The notes beneath the pieces are model-generated. The model saw only the letters and a list, made by a program, of their open reading frames with translations, was not told the DNA's origin and made no database searches. From positions 186,001 to 250,000 of the forward strand of contig MAAO01000004.1 in assembly GCA_002163155.1 (NCBI GenBank): a stretch of DNA of 64,000 bases. Direction: 5' to 3'. This DNA is from Halobacteriovorax marinus (GTDB lineage: Bacteria > Bdellovibrionota > Bacteriovoracia > Bacteriovoracales > Bacteriovoracaceae). The translations under genes and the position numbers were made by a program. Positions within the stretch are counted from its first letter, which is position 1; every line of letters starts with the position of its first letter. This document shows positions 35,369 to 46,500 of the stretch, in pieces.

Positions 35369-36658
35369 GTGAAAGTATCTAAAGTCATTCTAATGCTTAC
35401 TATGGTTTTGAATCTTCAATCTTGTAAAGATAATGAAAATCAATATATTGAATACTATCAAGATACTGGAACAACTGAACAAGTCTCAGCTGCTCCCAAT
35501 TTTAAACTCAAATGTCTCAGTGGCTCTTGTCCTGAATATATAAGTCACTTGCGAATAGGAACAAACTCCGCCTGTACAGGAGTGCTTATTGAGAAAGACC
35601 TTCTTCTCACAAATTTACATTGCCTAAAAAGTCTTAGAAACAAGAATGATTGTTCATCAATAAAAATGTATTTTCAAAAAGCGAATCAAACATTTGAGAG
35701 AACTTGTAGTGAAATAGTGGCCAAGGGAAAAATAACAAGTAGTCATTTCGAAAACAATAGAGACTATGCCCTTTTAAAATTAAATAAGAGCATCGACTTA
35801 GAAGTTGCTTCCATTGATAAGGGAAATAAACTCAATCACAGAGATTATATTTCAACTTATGTTACTGACTCTCAAACTTATAATTATGCCACTATCTCAA
35901 AGCTAACAACATGTAATTTTCTAAAAGATACTATTTACGAAAAGAGTAAAGACTTTTGGTTTTTTAAAGACTGTAAAATTAAGTCTGGTAACTCTGGCTC
36001 ACCTATTCTAATAAATGGAAAACTCAAAGGATTAATCACTTCTAGAATTAATCAACACCGAAGTATCATTCGAGGATTATTTCAAAGAGACCTTACACCC
36101 CCAACTAATGTAAATTATGGAATGGGTTTCAATGTCGACTGTATAGATCATGAGAACTTCCAGGCCAAAGACTGTAAAATAAAAGAGGACCGAGAGGCTA
36201 AGATTGATAAGGTGACTAGACTATTTTTAAAATCACTGAAGCCATTTAATAATATTATTAATGATGATTACATTAGCTGGAAATACGATCTTACAACTCT
36301 AGTCACAACTCCAATATGTATTAAAAACGTGGAGCACTTAAAAATAGTAATTAAAGATAGTAATTCATTTTTAGAAAACCTTACGGGAAAGAAGGTTCAC
36401 GAATATCAAAACTCGTTCAGAGGCTTTAAACCTAAACTCTCCATCAATAGCGAACTTCAATTTGAAATAAAAATGAAGAAAGAGAACTCACAACTCTTTA
36501 GCCAAATATCTATTGATCTTAAAAACTTAAAAAAGGAGGGTTATGCCCTCATCACTTTTAGAGAACTTCTTCTTTCAAGTTTTAGACAAAAACAAATAAG
36601 TATCCCTGTATGTGATGTAGATCCGGAAGATTTAAATTCTTACTCTTTAAATCTTTAA
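35369..36658 (+). CDS. Trypsin-like serine protease, lipoprotein
   Basis: The start is GTG 35369 (AAAGGA six bases upstream); the product then begins with a lipoprotein signal ending LNLQSC. The 429-residue protein has the chymotrypsin-fold triad in order: His in LLTNLHCLKSL, Asp in NRDYALLKLN, Ser in GNSGSPILINGKLKG. Paired Cys residues around these sites (for example CSSIK and CSEIV, and CNFLK with CKIKSGNSG) suggest disulfides. A C-terminal domain of about 150 residues after the protease is unrecognised. It is likely an envelope-anchored protease; its substrate is unknown. Confidence 0.85.
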   Translation: MKVSKVILMLTMVLNLQSCKDNENQYIEYYQDTGTTEQVSAAPNFKLKCLSGSCPEYISHLRIGTNSACTGVLIEKDLLLTNLHCLKSLRNKNDCSSIKMYFQKANQTFERTCSEIVAKGKITSSHFENNRDYALLKLNKSIDLEVASIDKGNKLNHRDYISTYVTDSQTYNYATISKLTTCNFLKDTIYEKSKDFWFFKDCKIKSGNSGSPILINGKLKGLITSRINQHRSIIRGLFQRDLTPPTNVNYGMGFNVDCIDHENFQAKDCKIKEDREAKIDKVTRLFLKSLKPFNNIINDDYISWKYDLTTLVTTPICIKNVEHLKIVIKDSNSFLENLTGKKVHEYQNSFRGFKPKLSINSELQFEIKMKKENSQLFSQISIDLKNLKKEGYALITFRELLLSSFRQKQISIPVCDVDPEDLNSYSLNL

Positions 36659-36664
36659 TAACAC

Positions 36665-36695
36665 AAAAAAAAACCACTCAAAGAGAGTGGTTTTT
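36665..36695 (+). terminator. Bidirectional terminator between convergent genes
   Basis: The stem AAACCACTC (36671-36679) / GAGTGGTTT (36685-36693), loop AAAGA, has A-run on the left and T-run on the right, so it can end transcription of both the protease gene and the minus-strand gene at 36721. Confidence 0.85.
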
Positions 36696-36720
36696 CATAT
36701 ATTATTTTTAAATGAACGAA

Positions 36721-37164
36721 TTAATTTTTCTTTGGAGAGAACATTCTGATTTTCTTAACTAAGAAAGCATGAATTTCTTCATCAGTTCCAAATACGTCTT
36801 CAATAAGGTCACAGTTCAAAAGAAACGTCGACATTCTAGTTGAGATTTGGTGAAGAGATTCTACAAGATAAAGACCACCAATATTTTCACCGTTAAATGA
36901 CTTGATGATTTCTTTTCTTGCATGGTTAAACATTTCAGATTCTACGATCTCTTCAGGAACCATGTCCCCCATCTTTTCTTCTACTTCTTCGATGGCCTGA
37001 TCTCTTACATCTTCATCAGTTGCAAAGCTTACACCGTATTCAGTGGCCATTGCATCAATCAAAGCTTCACGATTATCTAATTCAAATTCAATTACACTAT
37101 TTTCTTTCAAGTTATTAATTGTATAGCTTGCTAATGTTTTGAGCGTTTCAAAATCCGTTCTCAT
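36721..37164 (-). CDS. Small acidic protein of unknown function
   Basis: The start is ATG 37164, with GGAG five bases upstream; an upstream TTG has no site. The 147-residue protein is acidic and predicted mostly helical, with no signal peptide. The stretch TDEDVRDQAIEEVEEKMGDMVPEEIVESEMFNHARKEI (given as a region, about 50-87) faintly recalls DUF507-type proteins, but I cannot confirm that. It lies just downstream of... no further gene on this strand; murJ starts its own unit on the same strand 84 bases away (murJ stop at 37248). Confidence 0.55.
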   Translation of the reverse strand: MRTDFETLKTLASYTINNLKENSVIEFELDNREALIDAMATEYGVSFATDEDVRDQAIEEVEEKMGDMVPEEIVESEMFNHARKEIIKSFNGENIGGLYLVESLHQISTRMSTFLLNCDLIEDVFGTDEEIHAFLVKKIRMFSPKKN

Positions 37165-37247
37165 TAATACTCCATGAGTCAATATTCCCTATAAGTTTAA
37201 CTAGAAGTTGCTCACATAACAAGAAACTTATTGAATTTCTTGAAGTA

Positions 37248-38816
37248 TTATTTTTTCTTGATGATTTTTTTGAGAGATTTTCCCTCTCCCAATATGAGTA
37301 AAGAGACCCCATAACTGGCGGCACCAAGTAAACCCACAAGACAGAAGCTACTCATTTTTATCATAAATGAATCACTATAATTAAAGAGGTACTTTGAAAG
37401 TTGCAACGTCGCAGCATATGCAACAAGCCCACTGATAACGACCTTTAGAATCCTAATCCTAAAGAAGAAACTCCATTCAATCTCTAAATATTTCTTTAGA
37501 AAGATAGCCTGCAGAGTTGAATTCAAGACCATTGATAAACTTGTTCCAAGAGCAAGAATCCAAAAGCCATACTTTGGTGTTAACCATACGCAAAAAATAA
37601 TATTACAAAAAATGGAAAACATAGAAATCTTCACAGGAACTTTGGGCCTGTCCAAAGTAAAGAAAGTAGGAGCAAAGATTTTATAGAGACCATAGAATGG
37701 AAGCCCAATTAGATAGTACTTAAGGGCAGTGTTCGTCATGAGAGTGTCTTGATAGTCAAAAGCACCTCTCTCAAAGACCAAATGAACACTCTCTTTAGAG
37801 AGAGCAAATAAAAGGGCCATGGCCGGAACAATAGTAAAGAAAGACAAGAAGTAACTAGTCTCTAACAACTTAATAGCTTCTTCTTTTTTTCCGCTCTTCC
37901 AGGCATCACTAAAATGAACTAAATTTGATCCGGCAATAGATACACTTAAAATCCCTACTGGAAATTGAAAGAGCCTAAAAGCGAAAGTTAGCCATGAAAC
38001 TGCACCGACAATAGTCCCTGTGGCAAGAATCGTTGTTACAATGACATTAATTTGAGTGGCAGCAATTCCCACAGTCCCAATGCCTAACCTATTTAAGATA
38101 AGTTTTGATTCAGTACTAACTAGTGTAAATGGTCCTTGAGGTCCATACCCCTTCTTAAAGAGAGCTGGAAGTTGAACTACCATTTGTACAAAACCACCAA
38201 TAAGTACTCCTATCCCCAAAGAGAGAATAGGATGATGTCCCCAAATTTTTAATCTTTCAGGTAGAAGAAAAATACAAGCAATCATCGCCACATTAAAAAG
38301 AGCAGGCGCAAATGAAGGGACAAAGAAAACTTTGAGTGTATTAAGTGTCCCCATAAAGAGGGCAGCCAAAGAAATCAAAACGAGAAATGGTGCCATCAGA
38401 CGAACGAGCTGGATTGTAATATTCAAACGGGCTGCGTCAGAATTAAACACCTCATTCGTTAACAACATGATAATTTCTGGTGCATAAATAATGATAAGGG
38501 TCGACAACGCACCGGTAATCAAAAGCAGTAATACCGCCATTGACCACAAAAGTCCCTTCGCTAATTTTTCATTTTTAATTCGAACACCTGTAAATGTCGG
38601 AACAAATGCAGAAGAAAAAGCTCCTTCAGCAAAAAGGTCTCGCAACATATTAGGAATTCTATAAGCAATCTGAAAGGCATCAGTTAATCCTGATGCTCCG
38701 AAAATGGCAGCAATGGCCTGCTCTCTCACCAGACCTAATATACGACTTGAAAAAGTTGCAACGGCCATCTTGGCCGAAGAAATAAGAACTTTCGTTGTTG
38801 ATGTTTTTTGACGCAT
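37248..38816 (-). CDS. murJ: MurJ, lipid II flippase
   Basis: MurJ flips lipid II across the inner membrane for peptidoglycan synthesis. The 522-residue protein has about 14 membrane segments and MVF-family signatures: SRILGLVREQAIAAIFG, DAFQIAYRIPNMLRDLFAEGAFSSAFVP, and later ERGAFD. The start is uncertain between ATG 38816 (GGAG only three bases upstream) and GTG 38825; I favour the ATG because it is followed directly by a typical N-terminus. Confidence 0.94.
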   Translation of the reverse strand: MRQKTSTTKVLISSAKMAVATFSSRILGLVREQAIAAIFGASGLTDAFQIAYRIPNMLRDLFAEGAFSSAFVPTFTGVRIKNEKLAKGLLWSMAVLLLLITGALSTLIIIYAPEIIMLLTNEVFNSDAARLNITIQLVRLMAPFLVLISLAALFMGTLNTLKVFFVPSFAPALFNVAMIACIFLLPERLKIWGHHPILSLGIGVLIGGFVQMVVQLPALFKKGYGPQGPFTLVSTESKLILNRLGIGTVGIAATQINVIVTTILATGTIVGAVSWLTFAFRLFQFPVGILSVSIAGSNLVHFSDAWKSGKKEEAIKLLETSYFLSFFTIVPAMALLFALSKESVHLVFERGAFDYQDTLMTNTALKYYLIGLPFYGLYKIFAPTFFTLDRPKVPVKISMFSIFCNIIFCVWLTPKYGFWILALGTSLSMVLNSTLQAIFLKKYLEIEWSFFFRIRILKVVISGLVAYAATLQLSKYLFNYSDSFMIKMSSFCLVGLLGAASYGVSLLILGEGKSLKKIIKKK

Positions 38817-38855
38817 ATGCTCCACAATAAAAATAACTGATAAACTAACTACAAT

Positions 38856-38883
38856 TTGTTTTACGCGTGTAGTGCTGTATGAT
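38856..38883 (+). promoter_or_regulatory. Possible sigma-70 promoter of hppA
   Basis: TTGTTT (38856-38861), 16-base spacer, TATGAT (38878-38883), about 90 bases upstream of the hppA start and pointing towards it. Only moderate agreement with consensus. Confidence 0.4.
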
Positions 38884-38976
38884 ATTTTTTATCAACTACT
38901 ATAAAGATAAAAAAACAATATATAAAGCATAGGCTTAATATAAATTCAATTCAACCTAACAAGGAGTTATTTCAAG

Positions 38977-40977
38977 ATGGAATCACTTACAAGTTTCTTT
39001 GCTTACTCACCGTTTATCGGAGCAGCAGGCTTTTTATTCGCACTCGCAACCTACATGTGGCTTGTTAAACAACCTGCAGGTAACGCAAAAATGACAGAAA
39101 TAGCAGGTCTTATTGAAAGCGGTTCTATGACATTCCTCAGAAAGGAATACTCTATTCTCATCGTTTTTCTTGCTGTTGTTGCCATTTTACTTGGTGTTAA
39201 GCTTGGAACTCACACTGCTATCGCTTACGTAAGTGGTGCTCTTATTTCTATGCTTTGTGGTTTTATTGGTATGAAAGCTGCGACTAAAGCAAACGTTAGA
39301 ACAGCAGAAGCTGCACAGGCAAGTGGACAGGGTAAGGCCCTTTCAGTGGCTTTCTACGGTGGTTCAGTTATGGGAATGACTGTTGCTTCTCTTGGACTTA
39401 TCGGTATTTTTCTTGCTTTTAAATTCTTAACAGGAACAACTATCGAAGCACTAAATGGTTTTGCCATGGGTGCATCTTCAATCGCTCTCTTTGCAAGAGT
39501 TGGTGGTGGAATTTTTACAAAAGCGGCAGATGTTGGTGCTGACCTTGTAGGTAAAGTTGAAGCTGGTATTCCAGAAGACGATCCAAGAAACCCTGCAACT
39601 ATCGCGGACAACGTTGGTGACAACGTAGGTGATACTGCTGGTATGGGTGCCGATATCTTTGAATCATACTGTGGTTCTGTTATCGCTACAATGTTCATTG
39701 GCTCTACACTTGCTGGTGCAAACCAAGGCGCTATTCTGCTTCCAATTTTAGTTATTACAATTGGTTTAATAGCTTCTATCTTTGGTATTCTTTCAATGAA
39801 TATTCTTAAGAATACTGATCCAGCCTGGGCATTAAGACTTTCTCCAATCGTTGGTCTTGTTGGTCTCTTTGGTGGCTCTTACTTTGTTATACAACAGTTA
39901 GCTTTTACTGTATTTCCATATGCAATGGGGCCTTTCTACGCAATGGTTCTTGGATCATTAATTGGTCTATTTATTGGTTTTGCAACTGAGTACTATACTG
40001 CTGGTGAATTTAACCCAGTTAAAAGTATTGCTAAAGCAGGTCAAACAGGACCAGCTACAAATATCATCGCAGGTCTAGCTGTTGGAATGTACTCTTGTAT
40101 GGTTCCAGTTCTTTTAATCTGTGCTGGTATCTACTTCGCTAACCACTTTGCTGGTCTTTACGGAATTGGTATTGCTGCAGTTGGTATGCTTGCTACAACT
40201 GGTGTTACTATGACAGTTGATGCTTACGGTCCTATCTCAGATAATGCTGGTGGTATTGCTGAAATGAGTGAACTAGGTCCAGAAGTTAGAGCGATTACAG
40301 ACGGTCTTGATGCAATTGGAAACACTACTGCCGCTATCGGTAAAGGTTTTGCCATTGGTTCAGCTGCTCTTACAGCTCTTGCCATGTTCTCAGCTTACGC
40401 ATCTGCCGTACACTTAGAAACAATTAACCTCATGAACCCAACAGTTGTTATCGGTCTATTTCTTGGTGGTGTACTTCCATTCTTTGTTGGAGCGAATACA
40501 ATGAACTCTGTAGGTAAAGCTGCTCAACTTATGGTTGAAGAAGTGAGAAGACAATTCAGAGAAATTCCAGGAATTATGGATGGTACAGGTAAACCTGATA
40601 CTGAAAAGTGTATTGCTATTGCAACGAATGCCTCTCTTAAAGAGATGGTTCTTCCAGGACTTGTAGCTATTACCTCTCCTGTTCTTGTAGGTTTCCTTCT
40701 AGGTAAAGCTGCTCTTGGTGGTATGCTTGCTGGTGCAACTGTTACAGGTGTTCTTCTTGCACTATTTATGTCAAACGCCGGTGGTGCTTGGGATAACGCT
40801 AAGAAGTCAATTGAACAAGGGCATATCGAAGGTGAAAAGAAAGGTACAGAAGCTCACAAAGCAGCTGTTACTGGTGATACTGTTGGTGACCCGTTCAAAG
40901 ATACTTCAGGTCCAGCGATGAATATTCTAGTAAAACTAATGTCTATCGTGGCACTTGTTATCGCACCACTTCTATAA
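38977..40977 (+). CDS. hppA: Membrane-bound, K+-dependent-type pyrophosphatase (ion pump)
   Basis: This inner-membrane enzyme splits pyrophosphate and pumps H+ or Na+ out. The 666-residue protein has about 16 membrane segments and the conserved pyrophosphate site: [22 protein letters not shown], then [20 protein letters not shown], and the C-terminal DNAKKSIE and [17 protein letters not shown]. The [19 protein letters not shown] segment carries the alanine typical of K+-dependent enzymes, where K+-independent ones have lysine. H+ versus Na+ specificity cannot be settled here. AAGGAG precedes the ATG and a terminator follows. Confidence 0.96.
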   Translation: MESLTSFFAYSPFIGAAGFLFALATYMWLVKQPAGNAKMTEIAGLIESGSMTFLRKEYSILIVFLAVVAILLGVKLGTHTAIAYVSGALISMLCGFIGMKAATKANVRTAEAAQASGQGKALSVAFYGGSVMGMTVASLGLIGIFLAFKFLTGTTIEALNGFAMGASSIALFARVGGGIFTKAADVGADLVGKVEAGIPEDDPRNPATIADNVGDNVGDTAGMGADIFESYCGSVIATMFIGSTLAGANQGAILLPILVITIGLIASIFGILSMNILKNTDPAWALRLSPIVGLVGLFGGSYFVIQQLAFTVFPYAMGPFYAMVLGSLIGLFIGFATEYYTAGEFNPVKSIAKAGQTGPATNIIAGLAVGMYSCMVPVLLICAGIYFANHFAGLYGIGIAAVGMLATTGVTMTVDAYGPISDNAGGIAEMSELGPEVRAITDGLDAIGNTTAAIGKGFAIGSAALTALAMFSAYASAVHLETINLMNPTVVIGLFLGGVLPFFVGANTMNSVGKAAQLMVEEVRRQFREIPGIMDGTGKPDTEKCIAIATNASLKEMVLPGLVAITSPVLVGFLLGKAALGGMLAGATVTGVLLALFMSNAGGAWDNAKKSIEQGHIEGEKKGTEAHKAAVTGDTVGDPFKDTSGPAMNILVKLMSIVALVIAPLL

Positions 40978-41007
40978 GTTTAAAATTTAAATTTATATAT
41001 TAAAAAG

Positions 41008-41032
41008 AAGGTCCTCGAAAGAGGACCTTTTT
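41008..41032 (+). terminator. Terminator of hppA
   Basis: The 9-bp stem AAGGTCCTC (41008-41016) / GAGGACCTT (41021-41029), loop GAAA, is followed by T. A-rich sequence on the left lets it also serve the convergent gene at 41044. Confidence 0.88.
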
Positions 41033-41043
41033 ATTGGAACAAA

Positions 41044-42150
41044 TTACTGACAAGACTTAGATCTAAATCTCAAAGCATCAGCTCGAAGTACTCCTTGATC
41101 ATCACCATACCGTTCAATTTTAACCACAACAGGTTTTGTGCGATCAAACTGAAAGTTACCAAGGGTGAACCAACCAAGCTTGTTAACATCATCAGAATAG
41201 TCTAAAACCTGCTCATCAAGAATATGATCTTCCTGAGAGATTGTAATTTTAGCTTCACTCACACTATTGGGATGAGTGACCTTAAAGATTTTTAGACAAT
41301 AACTCTGACCTGTAACTTTAGCACTGTAAGTAACGTAGGCGTTGGCATCTCTAGAGTATCTCGAAACAGAATTTTTAAATCCTCTAAGGCTACTCTTGTG
41401 CCACTCTCCAAATTCTCTATATCCAACAGAGTCCCTCTTAGGTTTAGCAGCTGCTCCATCATATTTATTATCGATAACTGCATTTTTCTTTACTGTCTTA
41501 TAGATTTTCCCACGACAATCATAACCTTCTCTCATCTTTAAGAAACGAACCTCATCGGCCCTAAGTACTCCACCATTTGAATTAGTACCTCGCGAGATTT
41601 TGACTTCAACTTTTTTAAATCCTTCGAAGTTAAACTCTCCCAAATGAAACCATCCCTTTGCCTGAGTATCCAGTGCATAGTTTACATTTTGTGTACTAAC
41701 ACTTTGTTCATCTTCAAATAATTCAATCAATGTATCTGATTCACTATTTGGATGAGTCACTCTAAAAACTGAAACACAATACTTTGCCTCTCCCAATTTA
41801 TGGGTTTGATAAGTTGCCGCAGCAGAAGTATCCACCGAGTAGCGTGAAATAGAATTTTTAAAACCTGAGAGAGAGCTTTGTTCAAAAGTCCCTACTTGAG
41901 AATAACCCTTACTATCTTTCTTACTAGATTGATCATTGAAATTTTTGAAATTACCAATAATCACTCTCTTCTTACCACTACCTTGTCCAGGGGGATTTGG
42001 ATTGGGAGTTGGTTCTACATTATCTGAATCACCTGGTCGCTGAGCATCTACCGGTACTTCAAGTTCTTCCTCTTCAGCTTTACATCCAGTAAAGAGAATT
42101 AATGAGAAGAGGCAAAAGAAAGTAAGCAATTTATTTGTCATCATATTCAT
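41044..42150 (-). CDS. Lipoprotein with two tandem golvesin/Xly-CBD-like domains
   Basis: The 368-residue protein has a lipoprotein signal (LLTFFCLFSLILFTGC), an acidic Pro-rich linker (to about residue 60) and two copies of a domain of about 140 residues. Each copy has the same landmarks: SSL.GFKNS.SRYS, YC....VTHPNS, GWF.LG.F.F and GVLRAD..RF. This pattern fits the golvesin C-terminal/Xly carbohydrate-binding-like domain, so binding to surface polysaccharide is plausible. One Cys at the end of each domain may pair with the YC cysteine. The start at 42150 is favoured by AGGGG six bases upstream. Convergent with hppA. Confidence 0.72.
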   Translation of the reverse strand: MNMMTNKLLTFFCLFSLILFTGCKAEEEELEVPVDAQRPGDSDNVEPTPNPNPPGQGSGKKRVIIGNFKNFNDQSSKKDSKGYSQVGTFEQSSLSGFKNSISRYSVDTSAAATYQTHKLGEAKYCVSVFRVTHPNSESDTLIELFEDEQSVSTQNVNYALDTQAKGWFHLGEFNFEGFKKVEVKISRGTNSNGGVLRADEVRFLKMREGYDCRGKIYKTVKKNAVIDNKYDGAAAKPKRDSVGYREFGEWHKSSLRGFKNSVSRYSRDANAYVTYSAKVTGQSYCLKIFKVTHPNSVSEAKITISQEDHILDEQVLDYSDDVNKLGWFTLGNFQFDRTKPVVVKIERYGDDQGVLRADALRFRSKSCQ

Positions 42151-42365
42151 AGACATCCCCTATGAGACTTATCGACTTATTAAATGCAAAATTTATACCT
42201 AATAATTATTCGCTAAATTATTGAAATCTTCTAAAGGTTGTCTGCTTAATTGACCCTAGAGACAAAGTAACCCCGAGTAAAACACTCGGCTATGTGTTCA
42301 TCTTTGACGATCAACAAGTGACTAACTAGACTAAATGCATAAACATTTTTTTAAAGGATAAAGAT

Positions 42366-42929
42366 ATGAAATGGATTTTATGTCTCATACTGACACTTCT
42401 AAGTACAACTATTCAAGCAGAGACTTATACCATTTCGGGAAAAGATCCTCTCTGCAAAAAATCTAATACTGGTGAGCTCGCACTAAAAGTAAAAAAAGGT
42501 AATGAGAATATTTTTCAAATAGGAGTAAGAGTAAACGCAGCTTGTGAAATTCAAGAGAAAAGTTTCTTTAGACTCTATTGGTATGTTGACATCGGAAGCC
42601 GTTCCTATTGTGAAGGTTTAACCTCATTCGAAAAGAAGTATTTTCAATTTGAATATAATCAAATAGAGAGAACCAGTTCTAAAAGTATCAGGTGGAAAAC
42701 AGGCGTTGCTAAAAGTATCATCAAGAAGGCCAAGAAAAACGGTTATAAAATAAGTCCTTGGATAGATATTGTTATTGAAGGCGCAGGAAAAACTTGTATT
42801 CCAAAGTCCTATATAACGGTAAATGGTCAGCTCATGGAACTAGATGAAATGAAATTGAAACTAAGATTTTTAAAAGTAAAGTCAGCTAGTGCTTACTTAC
42901 AAGATCAGTTTTTAACAAAATTCTTCTAA
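42366..42929 (+). CDS. Exported protein of unknown function
   Basis: The 187-residue protein has a signal peptide (MKWILCLILTLLSTTIQA) and a basic, beta-rich mature part with four Cys residues (CKKS, CEIQ, CEG, CIPK) that could form two disulfides. No family was recognised. AAAGGA precedes the ATG. The 209-base upstream gap holds a hairpin CCGAGT/ACTCGG (42273-42289, loop AAAAC) without a T run. Its stop overlaps the stop of the convergent gene by four bases. Confidence 0.6.
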   Translation: MKWILCLILTLLSTTIQAETYTISGKDPLCKKSNTGELALKVKKGNENIFQIGVRVNAACEIQEKSFFRLYWYVDIGSRSYCEGLTSFEKKYFQFEYNQIERTSSKSIRWKTGVAKSIIKKAKKNGYKISPWIDIVIEGAGKTCIPKSYITVNGQLMELDEMKLKLRFLKVKSASAYLQDQFLTKFF

Positions 42930-43450
42930 AGACATTTCATATTTGGAAGATTGGTCTCAATAACCTTATTGTCGACCCTCTTCCAAAAAACCTTTTGTCC
43001 AATGACCATTTCTTCAAAGGCCTTCTCTTCAAAGATAATCTCCCCTTCTTTAAAATACTTTTCAAGTAGAACTCTTTCAAATCCCTCAAATATTTTTACA
43101 ATATGTGGAAATTCATTTGCATCTTCTTTATACAGAATTGTTTTCTTATACTGACCGTTTGGGCCATCGTCATAGAAGTAACGAATGCGATAGATTTCAC
43201 CATCAGTATATTTAATATGCGAGTTATTCCACAGAAGTGACTTATCATTTTCATAAGAAGAAAGATTAGCTTTCTTTATCTGAAGGCATGCAGATTGAGA
43301 GGAAGTTTGCTTTTCATGCGATTTTTTTGGAACTACATGTAATTCAATATTCTTTGAGTTTTCAACAATTGATAGTTTAGAGTCACCTTTTATAAAGAAT
43401 AAGATAGTGGCACCAACTAATATTAAAATAATAACTAGAAGTTTTTTCAT
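42926..43450 (-). CDS. Membrane-anchored or exported protein of unknown function
   Basis: The 174-residue protein starts with a hydrophobic segment (LLVIILILVGATILFFI) that can act as an uncleaved anchor or signal. The mature part is polar with a central acidic/aromatic strand pattern (IRYFYDDGPNGQYKKTILYKED). No family was recognised. GGGGA lies a few bases before the ATG. It overlaps the preceding convergent gene by four bases. Confidence 0.55.
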   Translation of the reverse strand: MKKLLVIILILVGATILFFIKGDSKLSIVENSKNIELHVVPKKSHEKQTSSQSACLQIKKANLSSYENDKSLLWNNSHIKYTDGEIYRIRYFYDDGPNGQYKKTILYKEDANEFPHIVKIFEGFERVLLEKYFKEGEIIFEEKAFEEMVIGQKVFWKRVDNKVIETNLPNMKCL

Positions 43451-43506
43451 AAAATCCCCACGAAAAGAATTGTTTAAACACCTTCTCGTGGTTATTTATA
43501 GCAACT

Positions 43507-46500
43507 CTAATCGTGATAATCAAAAATAATTTTAATCGCTATCTTATCAACGTTAAAATCAATCTTTGGAATCGATTGTTTTTTAAGACTTAGCTTTAAC
43601 TGAGTTAGTCCACCAGGTCTTGAAAATAACATAAGATTTTCATCATTATTTTCACCTATTAACATTCTCATTAAAGACTCTGCAATTGGACTTTGATTTA
43701 TTTGAGATAATTCATCGCCGATAAGATCTAGGTTTGCACCCCATTTATGATTTTTTGACTCTGAGTTTTCCTGTGTTTCAAATAAGTAGATTTCACCATT
43801 CTTTCTTAGATAACTCTTTCCTGAATAAGTTATATCCAAAGAAGCCTCAGCTAATCTTAAACTAGGAATCGCTTCGGATATGCTCATTTTTTCAACAATG
43901 ATATTATTAATCCTCACATCTTCGTAATCTTCACTAAAAATAGCTTCATTTACTAAGTCTAAGAAAATATCATTCCCTTTATTTAGAGAATTTAACTCTT
44001 CAATTGATAAGTAGATAACCTTTTCTCTTTGTCTTGGGACTCCATTGGTTTCAAACTTTTCAAGTGCCCTATCTACAATTTGAGCAAGTGTTTTTAGATA
44101 GAGTCCTTTGAGAACATTAAATTGACCTTCACTGAGCTGCCCTTCCTGATCAGCCTCTACAACTTCAATCATCTTAGAAGTAATGGCATCCATATTCAGA
44201 TTTTCTTTGTAGGGAATAAGTAGTCTATATTCAAAGGCCCTGGCCATTCTATAGTGATATTTAAGAAGTCTACCTTTTGCCTCTTCCTCAATTTTCTGCA
44301 TAATTGGATTTAACTTAACATCCATTCCCTTCGAAATTCTTACTCTCTGATCAGAAATCTCACCTAATGTTACAAATCCATTTTGAATAAGTGCTAAATA
44401 AGCTCCCAGCTGTGTATCGATAGCCTGTATTTCATCATTTAAAACCTTTTTCTTAAACATTAACTCTTCAAGATCTTTTGTAATTTGCTTAAAAATAGGA
44501 TCAAGTGCTTTTATTTTAGCAATTTCAGCTTCAACTTCACCACTTGGTACCTGTTGTTTTCTCCAAATATCTGAATGTTTTTTCATTTCATTAACTATTG
44601 GTTTTGTAAAATTGACTATACCTCTTAGATATTCTTTCCTTTCCTCGTCAGTCTTTAGTGAATTAAAATGGCTTACTTTTACTTTTGACCAATTCTCATT
44701 CCAATCATTTCTTGAAGCCTCTAAATCAAAACTCTCATAACTTGAGTAGAGTTTTGGAGCATTAGAAAGAATTGATCTAACAGGATTATCAGAATCAGCA
44801 GCTTCAAGTGCGACCATCATTGTAGAGGCAACTACAGCAAGAGCAGGTTGTCCTGCTGGGAATACAGAAGCAATTACAGCTACAACCTTCAGCGCTTTCT
44901 TATACATTGGTGTTTTATGTCTATCTAAAACATTGTTTCTCGCCATCCTCTCAATTTCAGCTTCTAACTTTACTAACTTTTGCTGAAAAAATTCTTCGTG
45001 AACTCTATACTCATCAATCTTTTCTTTAAGTAGTGGAATTTTATCTAAGAGTTTATTAAAATCTTCTTTAGATTTTTCCATTTTAAAAAATAATGAGTCT
45101 TGCAGTTCTGCTAGGGCCTTATTTTTCTCTTCTAGAGAGTTTTGAGAATTTAAGATCCAATATGTAAGGTAGAGAATTTTCATAGAGCTTTCAATATCAT
45201 TTTCAAACGCAGTATAATTGGCTTCAAAAGAAAGCTTGGGAACCCAAGTAATTTTATGTCCAAAAAAATCGAGTTGTCCTTCAATCTTATTCCTTTGAAC
45301 ATGAGTTGAACTAATGACAGCCGTTTGTTTTAAGGATTTCTCAAATTCTGTATTAGAAACTTTTGTAAAATAGTTTTCAATATTATCGTAAACAACTCTC
45401 GCTTCTTCTATTCGATTATTTAAATAAAGATCATTAGCATACATGAGATTAAATTCTGCGAGACCATCATTCATCCAACTATTTTTACTTTCAATTATTT
45501 TTACGATTCCAGCTTTTCCCTCTTTCTTTAAGGCCCTAGGAGAACTTACATCTCCCCCCTTATTTGAAGTCTGAGACTTTCTATTATTTCTCCCTCTGTA
45601 GTCATTTACAACATGATAAGAGTTCATTGGAATACCAGGGTTGCCTCCAAGGAAAAATCCTGCCCACCTACCAGCTTTCCCTGCATCTAAGTCAATATGT
45701 TCACTAGATACTTCTTGAATTGAAGAAAAAACTCCTCCATTACCAGGCTCTCCTGGCTTTCCTCCGGATATTGCTGATTCTCCATTAGTCGGCCATGCCT
45801 GCACTCCCGTATAACTCCATCTTGGACCGCATTCAATTTCTTTATTGAACCGATCTCGAACTTCACGTACATGAATGCATTTTTTTTTCACGTCAACTTT
45901 ATAAACAACTCCCCCTCCGAAGTCGTTCATTCTCGAACCATTACGACCTTTTTGACCAGTACCAGCTCCTTGACCATTCCCACCACTAAGAACAAAGGCC
46001 TTTACATTTCTTTGATTTGAAATCAAAAGATCGTTAACATGTAAGTTTATTTCTCCTGCGTTTAATCCATTAACTCCATTTTTAAATTGCCTTGCATTTG
46101 TTTCCCTATCTAATGGAGTCGTGACGATGGATCCATCTTTACCAACAATCATTACATTGGCATAAATTTTCACATTGACTGAAGGTAACTCTAGTACAGA
46201 ATCAAGCTCTACTTTTTCAGCTAAAATTGTTAGAGATCGTAAGTCTGATACTTTATGAAGTTGCTCAAAAACTCCTTGATGATTCCCTTTTTTTAAAACG
46301 AGCTCTTTAGCTGAAATCGTAATGTCTCTCACTCCACTTGTGAGTTCATTTCCATTCCAAGAAACAACTTCTTTATCTTTGCTTTCTTCCACCTTTAAGT
46401 AGCGCTTATCTTTTGCAGAGAAACTCTCTTTTTTATTAAAAAAAGCTAAAGCATTAAATTGGTAAAACTTGGGTGATTTTAAAACCGAATCAGAATAGGA

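Noticed and set aside
42273-42289. Hairpin CCGAGT/ACTCGG as a terminator
   Set aside because: No T run follows on either strand and no gene ends just before it on the plus strand.
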